From Arthrobacter sp. H16F315 (GTDB lineage: Bacteria; Actinomycetota; Actinomycetes; Actinomycetales; Micrococcaceae), in assembly GCF_024124825.1 (NCBI RefSeq), contig NZ_JAMXSS010000002.1, forward strand, positions 62,001-126,000: DNA of 64,000 bases. The letters are read 5' to 3'. Both the position numbers and the translations under genes were made by a program. Shown piece by piece: positions 1-7,247 of the stretch; the first letter of the stretch is position 1; every line of letters starts with the position of its first letter. Below the pieces are notes generated by a model, which saw nothing but the letters and a program-made list of their open reading frames with translations, was not told where the DNA came from and did not search any database.

Positions 1-115
1 ACGGCCGAGCCGGCACGTACTCCGCTCGTAGGACGTGTCGCCGTTTAAAATCGCACGCTAAACGCATCACGTCCGAGGTCGATCCTTTGATCATTCGCGT
101 CGGAACTCTTGAGGA

Positions 116-844
116 CTACGGCGACAATCGGAACGGCACAAACGCCCCGAGACCCAACATCAGCCGTGGAAGTCGCTGCGCATCCATCTTCCTGTCAAAC
201 ACTATAAGCATGTCAGCATGATGAGTTTCGCTCCCGAAGAGCTCCCCGAGCTTGATTAGATCTTTCTTACTCGAACGCGCGTCGAACGCTTCCTGGATCA
301 ACCCGCGCAAAGCCTCCGGGCTTGTGGGGGTCACGAAATACTCGGCGAATCACGGCGACGTGCCCAAAGGCCGATTGATGGAAAGGCGGTTCGGGGCGGA
401 AGTGCCTTTCGGAGTCGAGGCCAGCTGGACGCCGAGCAGGCCGTTCGGTGTGGGGTCACTTCGAAGACTGGAGTAAATTTCCCAGTCCACGAACTTCCGG
501 GCCCAGGTGCATGCCCCCATCGCGACCAATGTCACTGTGGGGTCTTTGAGAAATTTCTGACGAATAGTGCGCCGAATGTACTCGACGTTCGTCGAATCGA
601 TGATGTCTGAGCCATCTTCTTCCATACCGATCGCGCGCGGCATGAAGACGTCCTGGTTGAGCTGAATAAAATCAAGGACTTCCTCAGCATCGGCCGCGTG
701 GTAGCTCACAAAGACCTTATGGCGCGCTGGGGAATACGCCGAATTTCGAGAACCCTCTGATGTGCTTTCGTAGAACTTTGTCAACTCGTCGAGCCGACGA
801 ATAGCGCGTTTGGTGGATAGTGAATATGAGGACGTATCAGTCAT
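116..844 (-). pseudogene. ThsB-type TIR-like (DUF1863) gene with in-frame TGA
   Basis: The N-terminal two thirds is a TIR-like protein of the MTH538/DUF1863 group, the family of Thoeris ThsB, which cleaves NAD to make a cyclic ADP-ribose-type signal. Visible features are the first strand KVFVSYHAADAEEV, the segment EYIRRTIRQKFLKDPTVTLV and FVDWEI, whose Glu matches the catalytic position. An in-frame TGA at 350-352 stops the product after 164 residues. The same frame then continues with TPTSPEALRGLIQEAF, which aligns with YPTSATSLADLIEEAY of the intact paralogue at 6011-6556, so the family C-terminus has been cut off by one nonsense codon. The ATG at 844 is preferred because it overlaps the stop of the upstream gene by eight bases. 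It is the last gene of a three-gene minus-strand operon. A truncated but active protein is possible. Confidence 0.7.
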
Positions 845-2780
845 GGCGGGGGTTCTCCGCACTTATCACGTCGATGATCGGGTCAATAACTTCACCCGGG
901 TCTCCCCACAGCCTCATGAAGCGGAGCTGGTCTAGCGCTGAATTACGAACTTCCGTTGAAGCTGAAAGTGCAGCCGTGGCGTAGGCCAGCGCTGCTTCTG
1001 TTGTGTCCGTTCCATTCGCCAACGCCTTGTGCAATTGCAATTCGGCATCCGTGAACAGGACCCAAGGATCCGTTGCGTCGCGGTCGGTGCTTATGTCATT
1101 TAGGAACCGGCCGACCACCAGCGCCTCGGTGAGCTTTTCGCGCTCGCCCTCAGAGAGATCGCGACGGTTTCCTTGTACGCGCAATGCCATCGCGTAGTTG
1201 ACACCCGTATACGCCTGCGGGTCAGCTCGAAATCCCAATTCATAGTACTCAGTCATGAGCTGAAAAGTGGCGGTTGCCGCTAAGCCCTGGAGTTCGCCAT
1301 GCATTAGCCGGCGCTTCAATAGGCCTCCCCATATCCCGTAACTTTCTGAATCTGTGTAACCGAATTCAAGAGCTAGACGCAGCAGTTCTTCCGCGCGGTC
1401 GAGCTTCTGTTTGCGCGCCACAGAGTCCGAAGTTCTTTCGCCGATTCTTCGAAGAGCCAGTACTGACTTGTGCAGCCAGACGCGATGGAGTGGATTCTCC
1501 ATCGCAGGCTCCGCCAGCTCCAACAGGGACAGTGCATCCTCGTACCTCGATTCGTCTAACAGTCCCACTGCCAGTTCGAGACGTAGGGCTAGCCGCGCTT
1601 GCTCACTAATATCGGCCGTTATTAGGATGTCGGCCGCAGCGAGCATCGGTTCAGCAGCCGCGGATTTCAGCGCTGTTCGTATCCGCTTTCTTATTTCAAT
1701 CTCCTCGTCGACCGCAGTGAGATCGGACCGACGAGAGAAGGGTGGAATTATTACGTCTACGTTGAACCACTCGTGAATCGGGCTGTCCGCATGAAGGCTG
1801 CCTCTGACGGCAGCTTCGATGATTGGACGGAGCTGCCGGATAGCATTCTGTGCCTGCGCGTCGGACAGCTTAAGTCCTCGTTCGAAGGAGTGCGCTCGGA
1901 TCATGGAGACGTCAAATGGGGGCGCTGAAGACTTCTGTCCCGAGATGGTTGGGCTGACCAATACCGTGGATCGTCGTGCGAAGACATGACGCACACCGAT
2001 CTCGTATGCCACGTTGAAATTGGTCGTGGTCAGGTCTGCGAGAACCACCTCGCTATTGGCTAGGTCATCGATCATTCCGACGTGGATGATTCCGCTGTCG
2101 ACCTCCAGGTCAGCACGGTTCCAATCCAGATCTAGGTCTTCCAGGAGCGGTCGATAGATCCGTTTGAACACTTGATCGCAGTCAATTTCTCGCCGGAGAA
2201 ACGGATCGAACTTTCTTCCGAACGGCATGACCACAAATGCCCGTTTGCGCATCGCGAGTGGATTCATGTCGAGCACCAGAATGCCCCGACCTGCTGCCCG
2301 TTCGGCCATATCGTCGGTGACACTGGACGCCGTGTCCGCATCCGGATTAGGACGTACCAGGAGGCACCATACTTCTTCGCCCGTCTGCTCGGCTACTCGG
2401 GCCGCATGGTCCAGCACGACTGCATTGTGGTCGGTGTATGCGGTCTCTGTGATCTCCAGCTCTCCGGTGAGAACTTCGATTTCACTGGTGAGACGGTCGT
2501 ACCGCTCCTCCCAACGAGCCCCCGCTGGAGTCACACTAGATTCGCGAAACTCTCCAACCTCGAACGGCAAGACAGTGCGCAAGGGCACATTCTCCTGGCG
2601 TGCACTTTCAGCGAACAATATGTCGCTTCCTGCTGCAAGCGCACCGATGACGAGCGATGGCTTGAGATCCTGCAGCAACCCTCTGATGCGGAGTGCGACC
2701 TGCTCTTCGGTTGCCTGAGGGAACCTCGGGGTAGCACGGTCTTCGGCGTCAGGTTGGGATCCTGCGTAAACGATAATCAT
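837..2780 (-). CDS. SLOG / TIR-NDT-like / TRAFs-binding TPR fusion protein
   Basis: A 647-residue cytosolic protein with three parts. Residues 1-150 resemble a SLOG nucleotide-ligand sensor (GALAAGSDILFAESA, then TVLPFEVGEF and a following SV/W element). Residues 178-290 form a TIR/deoxyribosyltransferase-like fold (AFVVMPFGRKFDPF, EVVLADLTTTNFNVAYEIG) whose Glu260 sits where such enzymes keep the glycosidic-bond-cleaving Glu. Residues about 345-560 are TPR-like helices of the MAP3K TRAFs-binding (DUF4071) kind. SLOG domains sense or make nucleotide signals in Thoeris and related conflict systems. Here the gene sits between two ThsB-type TIR genes, nine bases after the first and overlapping the second. 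I infer that it senses or turns over the TIR product and recruits partners through the TPRs. Domain calls are from motif reading only. Confidence 0.75.
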   Translation of the reverse strand: MIIVYAGSQPDAEDRATPRFPQATEEQVALRIRGLLQDLKPSLVIGALAAGSDILFAESARQENVPLRTVLPFEVGEFRESSVTPAGARWEERYDRLTSEIEVLTGELEITETAYTDHNAVVLDHAARVAEQTGEEVWCLLVRPNPDADTASSVTDDMAERAAGRGILVLDMNPLAMRKRAFVVMPFGRKFDPFLRREIDCDQVFKRIYRPLLEDLDLDWNRADLEVDSGIIHVGMIDDLANSEVVLADLTTTNFNVAYEIGVRHVFARRSTVLVSPTISGQKSSAPPFDVSMIRAHSFERGLKLSDAQAQNAIRQLRPIIEAAVRGSLHADSPIHEWFNVDVIIPPFSRRSDLTAVDEEIEIRKRIRTALKSAAAEPMLAAADILITADISEQARLALRLELAVGLLDESRYEDALSLLELAEPAMENPLHRVWLHKSVLALRRIGERTSDSVARKQKLDRAEELLRLALEFGYTDSESYGIWGGLLKRRLMHGELQGLAATATFQLMTEYYELGFRADPQAYTGVNYAMALRVQGNRRDLSEGEREKLTEALVVGRFLNDISTDRDATDPWVLFTDAELQLHKALANGTDTTEAALAYATAALSASTEVRNSALDQLRFMRLWGDPGEVIDPIIDVISAENPRHD

Positions 2781-2789
2781 CGGTAGGGC

Positions 2790-3172
2790 CTAGGCCAATT
2801 CCGAGACGATCTTGGCGACGTCCCACGCGACTATCTTCGCTCCGGATTCGATGAGGGATGCAGGTGTGCTGCCAGCAGTGCTCAGACTCACGCCGATGAC
2901 CTTATTGCCAAGAGCAACGCTCTTCTCCACCTCCCACTGCACCCAACTACTGCTCGAGGTGGTCGCCCCGATTAGGACGACAGTTGCCGACGCCGCACGA
3001 ATCTTCGGCGTGATCTGAGACTTGATGTACTCAGCATTGACGCTGTTGTAGGCAGTCTTGACTGAATAGTCATCGAACGCCATATCACTCTTCTGATTCT
3101 GCGCCTGCCCCTGAACAGTACGACGGACGGCAGATCCTCTTCGACGAAAGATAGAAATACGTGCTTGACCAT
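2790..3172 (-). pseudogene. Small ThsB-type TIR-like gene, single-base frameshift
   Basis: Read across one missing base this is a typical short ThsB-like TIR protein of 127 residues: MVKHVFLSFVEEDLPSVVLFRG in one frame, continuing as QAQNQKSDMAFDDYSVKTA and EYIKSQITPKIRAASATVVL in the next, then SSSWVQWEVEKSV with the catalytic-type Glu. The break lies in the C run at 3108-3111, where one more base would restore the frame. The protein is strongly family-like on both sides, so the indel is either very recent or an error in the sequence. The ATG at 3172 is chosen because the family starts directly with this first strand. It is the first gene of the operon that continues with the SLOG fusion protein and a second TIR gene. 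Confidence 0.7.
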
Positions 3173-3481
3173 AAACGTTCCCCCTCATGGGGCGCTGCGT
3201 CGCGTCCCTCACGCTAAGTATGCCGCTTCCTTGCTCGGCCGAGCTGCATCGCCTCGAGCCCGCGGTGCGGCTGTGCATCTGATCTCATGGACGAATGAGG
3301 CCGACTACTTCCACCGAATTATCGGTCAATCTCCACGAGCGCCCGTTCTGTCCTCCGCCTGAGTGTCGAGCGTGCGCTCGAAGCGCATATGGTCAGACGC
3401 ATCTGGTGGTGCTCCACCTGCGGGGAGGACAACCAGACAGGGACTGCTGTCGGTTTGACTGACGCGTGTGGTTTGTAGTTT

Positions 3482-3600
3482 CTATGCCGCGTGAGCTGCG
3501 GGTTCAAGCATCTCAAACTCGATCGGGGTAAGCCTTCCGAGTCCGCGTTGACGGCGCCGGCGGTGGTAGGTCCGCTCGATCCAAGTCACGGGAGCGCGGG
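3482..3600 (-). pseudogene. IS3-family transposase OrfB, C-terminal relic
   Basis: The minus strand reads TWIERTYHRRRRQRGLGRL followed by TPIEFEM and a TAG stop at 3482-3484. This is the last stretch of an IS3-type integrase-fold transposase, where the pattern W-I-x-x-(Y/H)-N/H-R-R-R-R-x-x-x-LG-x-x-(S/T)P-x-E/A-(F/Y)E is characteristic. Nothing upstream restores the catalytic core, and no terminal inverted repeat could be identified, so only a fragment remains. It marks past insertion and loss between the two TIR operons. Confidence 0.6.
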
Positions 3601-3677
3601 CTGCGGTCGGCCGATCTCGTAGGTGCGTGGTTGGTTGCGCGCGTTCGCCGGCCCGGTGGTGGTGATCCGGGACCGGT

Positions 3678-4185
3678 TCACGGGGTTGTTGGTGCGGGAT
3701 GCTCCCAACGCTGTGGTGCTCTGGCCGAGACCGGCGGGCAGCATCGTTGGTGAGGCGTTGTCAGCTGAAGGCGTACGCGGAGGCTTTGGATCGTCGGTTT
3801 GCCGCGGCCGGCACGGTGACGTGGGTGCAGGCCGGGATCAAACAACGCGACGGGCGACAACAGGTCGATCTCATCGTCCACCGTGACAGCCATGAGCCCA
3901 TGATCTATCAGGTCACGGACACCGCGCAACAGCCGGTCAAAGTCAACTGCGAGGACGGTATTGATCTTGCCGGCGTCGGCGGCTGCTGCAAGTATTCGAC
4001 CCCAGCCAATGCCCGGGCCGCGAGTTTTGGAAGCCCATAGATCGTCGTCGATGTAGGTACCGCCCACCGTCCAAACGCGCAGTTGTGCGATCGTTCTCAT
4101 CCGAGATGATCTGACGGTAAATGCCGTCCGGGTTCTCCTTGGATTGACAGGCGTAGAGCGCGACCAGACGAGCAGAGGTTCTCAC
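3678..4185 (-). pseudogene. Serine recombinase N-terminal relic, frameshifted
   Basis: Two minus-strand frames together recreate the start of a resolvase-type serine recombinase: MRTSARLVALYACQSKENPDGIYRQI in the frame starting at 4185, then WTVGGTYIDDDLWASKTRGPG and VLAVDFDRLLRGVRDLIDHG in a second frame from about 4090 downward. The segment order (nucleophile region near the N-terminus, then the D-x-D-R-L-L-R-G core) fits large serine recombinases of actinobacterial elements. The catalytic Ser region reads CQSKENP where ARQS is usual. Sequence below about 3850 does not match the family. Several substitutions plus a frameshift indicate real decay. With the neighbouring IS3 relic it records mobile-element activity inside the TIR island. 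Confidence 0.6.
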
Positions 4186-4194
4186 CTGGTGACT

Positions 4195-5091
4195 CTATGT
4201 GCCGGCCGTGTCCGCCCAAGCCACGAACCACCCCGGCGTCCAGTAGTTCTTCGCTGTTCGGTACTCCGCAACGGGAGACGTTTGAGGTAGAGGAATTCCG
4301 ACTGCGATCAGCTCATCCTGAACGTGTTGTCGCACCCCACCATCACCCATATGCGCGCTGACTCCTATTTCCTCTTCGGGCCAGAGCGCATATATTTCTG
4401 GGACCGAGTACTTCTCCTTCAAGTACTCAACCAGCGGGTCGGCGTTGAGCACACTGATCTGATCGCGGTCTGCATACACAATCGGAACAACTCGCTGGTC
4501 GGCGAGAATCCACACTGACAGGCCGAACGCCGCATTCTTCCGACCGGTCGAAAAGTGAACCGGCCGATGCTCAACGAGTTTCGGCCAGGTCCGCTGAAAT
4601 TCCTCGAGGTCTTTCGCAGCCTGCCCGTCGACGCCCGCGAACCAGTAAGGGTAGTCCGCTTCCTGGAGATGCGGTGCCCGGTCAATATCCGGCGATCCTT
4701 CAATCGATGATCGCAGATCATTGAGGAGGTCAGGATCGTGCGCATAGCGCCAGGCCATCCACTTGAACTCTACTGGGATCTGGTCAATTGACATCTCCGG
4801 CGACAAAAGACAGTAGACCTCACCTCTTGCTGCGATCGATGCGCCGAGTTCTGTGAGGCAATTGAGGCTCTTAAAGTACTCCTGGTCGGCCCACAAAACG
4901 ACAATGGGTGCGTCCATGAGCGCACCCAATACTCGAGGGTAAGTCATTGATCCCGGAGGAACTTCCGTGCCTTGGAACGTGGTGAACACGTGCCACGGGT
5001 CGACTCCGCAGGTTCGAACCAGGAAGTGCCCAACGAAGTCCTTCACGCGCACCTGAGAACTTGACCGGTGCGACAAGAAAATGCCAGCCAT
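4195..5091 (-). CDS. TIR-domain protein with C-terminal extension
   Basis: 298 residues. The first 130 form a canonical TIR domain: MAGIFLSHRSSSQVRVKDF (strand A and box 1), VFTTFQGTEVPPG (BB loop region), APIVVLWADQEYF (strand D) and SLNCLTELGA, in which the Glu is at the NADase catalytic position. The remaining 170 residues are not recognised; they contain WPKLVEHRPVHFSTGRKNAA and no membrane segment. Bacterial TIR domains of this type hydrolyse or cyclise NAD. The gene follows the SLATT membrane protein by 20 bases and is probably the last gene of the operon running from 6836 to 4195. I infer a signalling or NAD-depleting enzyme working with the upstream ThsB-like protein and the membrane protein. 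Confidence 0.8.
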   Translation of the reverse strand: MAGIFLSHRSSSQVRVKDFVGHFLVRTCGVDPWHVFTTFQGTEVPPGSMTYPRVLGALMDAPIVVLWADQEYFKSLNCLTELGASIAARGEVYCLLSPEMSIDQIPVEFKWMAWRYAHDPDLLNDLRSSIEGSPDIDRAPHLQEADYPYWFAGVDGQAAKDLEEFQRTWPKLVEHRPVHFSTGRKNAAFGLSVWILADQRVVPIVYADRDQISVLNADPLVEYLKEKYSVPEIYALWPEEEIGVSAHMGDGGVRQHVQDELIAVGIPLPQTSPVAEYRTAKNYWTPGWFVAWADTAGT

Positions 5092-5111
5092 ACCCTACTC
5101 CTTTGCGGGCA

Positions 5112-6014
5112 TCAGCCACGCGAGGTCGCGCCTCCGGTTCGGGAGGCGATCCAAGTTGTGTGTTCACGGCTGATTGCTTCCTCGGCATCAGCTGCGACGA
5201 GTGTCCACCGATCTTCAGCGACCGTCCGCAGCTTTGCTTCCTGGAGTGCGAGTTCCTTCGCCGCGACGGAATAGGCAGATGCGAGAGGAGAGAACTGCTT
5301 CACAGCAACCCATGCAGTCCCAGCAGCGATGCTCGCCGCCAACAACCCGGCCAAATCAATATCCCACGCCCCGAGCAATTGGCCAGCGGCAAGCGACACT
5401 GCTGCCACCTCAGCGACAATTAAGAAGAATCTCCAGATATTCGCACGGCGACGATTCTCTCGGGCCTTGCTGGAATACCAGCGGTGCTGGTCGAGAGTCC
5501 TTCCCTCGACATACGCCACCCGACGGTCCGCGAAGGTACTTTGGCGAAGTTCATCCATCCTAGGCGTAATCACTGCGTGTGGACTCTCAAAAACGATCCG
5601 ATCGGAGACCTGGTCAGCTACTAAAGACATACGCTCTCTGAATAGTTCCTCCGCCGTCGCACGCGCCAATGACGCCGGAAACGGGTCCGCGCCCACGGCA
5701 TATCGCCAGGCGAGCGTTTTCGCAGATTCGGCTACGGCACGTCCGACGTACCAATCCTTCTCAGGTTGGAACACCCACGAGGCAATCTCACTCACCAGTG
5801 CGAGAACGAACCCAATCAGCACTACCCAGGGTGCCATGCCGATTCCGCCATCCTGAAGCGCAAAAATGCCGCCCAGAGCTGCTAGAGCTCCACCGCCCAC
5901 CTTTGCCCCAGTAAGGATCAGCGCCCATCGTTGTCCCTGCTCCGATGACTTGTCAGCATCCCGCCACACTCCCGGCAGGTCGGCATCCGAGAGGATCTGA
6001 ACTTCTCCAGTCAC
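5112..6014 (-). CDS. DUF4231/SLATT-type four-helix membrane protein
   Basis: 300 residues with two pairs of hydrophobic helices: around 29-52 and 57-78 (ALAALGGIFAL, PWVVLIGFVLALVSEIASWV), and around 190-212 and 215-235 (RFFLIVAEVAAVSLAAG, LLAASIAAGTAWVAVKQF). Charged helical stretches follow each pair. This duplicated layout and the motif WYSSKARENRRRANIWR are typical of DUF4231 proteins, members of the SLATT group predicted to form pores or alter membranes in nucleotide-signal defence systems. Its ATG overlaps the stop of the ThsB-like gene by four bases, and a TIR gene follows 20 bases later. The context suggests the membrane effector of a TIR signalling system. That role is inferred from family and neighbours. 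Confidence 0.75.
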   Translation of the reverse strand: MTGEVQILSDADLPGVWRDADKSSEQGQRWALILTGAKVGGGALAALGGIFALQDGGIGMAPWVVLIGFVLALVSEIASWVFQPEKDWYVGRAVAESAKTLAWRYAVGADPFPASLARATAEELFRERMSLVADQVSDRIVFESPHAVITPRMDELRQSTFADRRVAYVEGRTLDQHRWYSSKARENRRRANIWRFFLIVAEVAAVSLAAGQLLGAWDIDLAGLLAASIAAGTAWVAVKQFSPLASAYSVAAKELALQEAKLRTVAEDRWTLVAADAEEAISREHTTWIASRTGGATSRG

Positions 6015-6556
6015 GAGTTTCGGAAACGAAGGTCGCGGGAGTTGTTTCGAAGGTTCGCACGTAGGGTTCGTGCGACGTAGGCTTCCTCGATCAGATCCGC
6101 CAAGCTCGTTGCGCTAGTCGGGTACTTCCACCAACGTGCATAACCCGTCTCACCATCGACGTTATCGCTGACCCGGGCGGGCAACTGCTTACCTGCGTAT
6201 TTCGCGGCCGACGGAAGTGTGATTGCCAGTAGCCCACTCGCTGATGATGTCGACGTATTGCGCAATGACGCCCCCACCTCCCAGTCGACGAATTTACGGC
6301 CCCAGGTCTCACGTCCGACAAGGACGATGGTCACTGTTGTGTCGCGGAGGTACTTCGCGCGTATCTGAGCCTTGATGTAATCGGCGTTCGCACTGTTGAT
6401 AATGTCGCCAGACATGCTTGCGCCGATTCCTCGCGCAATCAGAACGTCGTGATTGTGATCAAAGGTCTGGATGAAACTCTGCACCTCAGCCTCATCGGCA
6501 TGGTGATAGGAAATGAAGCACTTCCTACGCGTGCTGCTGGCCAGCGTTGACATCAA
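6011..6556 (-). CDS. ThsB-type TIR-like (DUF1863) protein, intact copy
   Basis: 181 residues, the complete paralogue of the genes at 116-844 and 2790-3172. It shows RKCFISYHHADEAEVQSFIQ (first strand and helix), the segment SGDIINSANADYIKAQI, the strand TVTIVLVGRETW, FVDWEV with the catalytic-type Glu, and the C-terminal YARWWKYPTSATSLADLIEE that the first copy has lost behind a stop codon. ThsB proteins cyclise part of NAD into a signal that activates an effector. The start is supported by AGAAAGG five to six bases before ATG. It overlaps the SLATT gene downstream and the small upstream reading frame by four bases each, so the cluster is translationally coupled. Confidence 0.8.
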   Translation of the reverse strand: MMSTLASSTRRKCFISYHHADEAEVQSFIQTFDHNHDVLIARGIGASMSGDIINSANADYIKAQIRAKYLRDTTVTIVLVGRETWGRKFVDWEVGASLRNTSTSSASGLLAITLPSAAKYAGKQLPARVSDNVDGETGYARWWKYPTSATSLADLIEEAYVARTLRANLRNNSRDLRFRNS

Positions 6557-6836
6557 GTACCTTTCTTGCGCTCACGCTCATCGTGAGGTTGGTTGAATTC
6601 TACGGGCGGCCACCGACATTCGCAGTCGGATGGCCCGACCGCGGAGCAAAGGTCGCGTAATTCACTCGTCAGAATCACGTCGCAACGGGCACGTCTATCG
6701 AAGCACCAAAGAGCGACAATCGCACTTTCAACGCTGGCCCCGATGGGCTCTCGACGCTCTTGAGGTCTGCTAAGAGTGCGAGGAGCCACTTCCGCGCGAT
6801 TCTGGCCGTGGCGCGAAGTTGCGAATGATTCTCCAT
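6553..6836 (-). pseudogene. Small helical ORF heading the TIR-SLATT operon, probably frame-broken
   Basis: No known family. The minus strand has MENHSQLRATARIARKWLLA and LLADLKSVESPSG in one frame and ASVESAIVALWCFDRRARCD and VILTSELRDL in the next. The two halves join into a sensible helical protein of about 94 residues if one base is added to the C run at 6738-6741. Without the repair the second half is read from an upstream start at 6882, but that N-terminus is an Arg/Ser/Pro-rich string that looks like out-of-frame translation. The stop overlaps the start of the ThsB-like gene (ATGA). Function unknown; it might be a small partner or regulator of the TIR-SLATT unit. Confidence 0.35.
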
Positions 6837-6913
6837 GACCGCGCACTGACACTCTGCCAAGGTTCCGTGGGAAGTTGGCCATAGAACGCGCTGGTGGAGC
6901 TTGTCCCGCCTAC

Positions 6914-6957
6914 TTCTTGCCCTGGCTTGCAGACGATATTCCGTGACGGAACTCCAC
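6914..6957 (+). repeat. 44-bp repeat, copy 1 (contains palindromic operator)
   Basis: This segment matches 8877-8920 at 38 of 44 positions, starting TTCTTGCC and ending in a block of 21 identical bases that includes TTCCGTGACGGAA. Both copies lie in the same orientation and upstream of a minus-strand gene. They bracket about 1.9 kb that contains the gene at 7248-8156 and a decayed gene. Confidence 0.7.
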
Positions 6958-6974
6958 CACGTTCCGTAACGGAA
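6939..6974. promoter_or_regulatory. Paired 13-bp palindromes in the divergent TIR promoter region
   Basis: TTCCGTGACGGAA (6939-6951) and TTCCGTAACGGAA (6962-6974) are perfect inverted repeats around one central base, with starts 23 bp apart, about two helical turns. They lie between the minus-strand TIR-SLATT operon and the plus-strand gene at 7248. Such spacing suits cooperative binding of a dimeric repressor. A third copy is at 8902-8914. A recombinase-binding site is the main alternative. No matching regulator gene is identified in the window. Confidence 0.55.
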
Positions 6975-7247
6975 AACGTCTGTCTACAGGGAAGAGGTCC
7001 ATCGCCGCGGCTGCGTCCGCGATCCCCGTGCTCCACTCTGCCGAATAGACTGCTGGCATGGACGAATACGATGTGACCGGTTCACTGACCTCTAACCGGC
7101 CAAGGCTAACGGCCCGCGTTCAGTGGTTCACCTCAGGCGTCGTGGTGCCAGATTCGTCCTGACCAGACATAGCCGATCGAAATGACTTTGTATGTTTGCG
7201 GTCCTGTAAAGGGCTGGTAGAGAGCACCACAAGGGGTAGGAGCGACA
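6975..7247. other. Intergenic region before the nucleotide-binding protein gene
   Basis: Together with the operator region this is a 365-base gap without a convincing gene. It contains an imperfect CCGGTT/AACCGG inverted repeat near 7078-7100 and, just before 7248, the ribosome-binding sequence AGGAG. No RNA gene was recognised. Confidence 0.4.

Noticed and set aside
3108..3111. Programmed ribosomal frameshift in the small TIR gene
   Set aside because: No slippery heptamer or stimulatory structure is evident, and similar run-length breaks occur in unrelated genes.
3623..4040. Plus-strand frames across the recombinase relic as a gene
   Set aside because: Parts read like coding sequence (for example QLKAYAEALDRRFAAAGT), but the frame is broken, family unknown, and the region overlaps the recombinase fragment.
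6553..6882. The 109-codon frame starting at 6882 taken as a gene as it stands
   Set aside because: Its N-terminal half reads like noise, whereas a neighbouring frame gives a helical start; a frame break at 6738-6741 explains it better.
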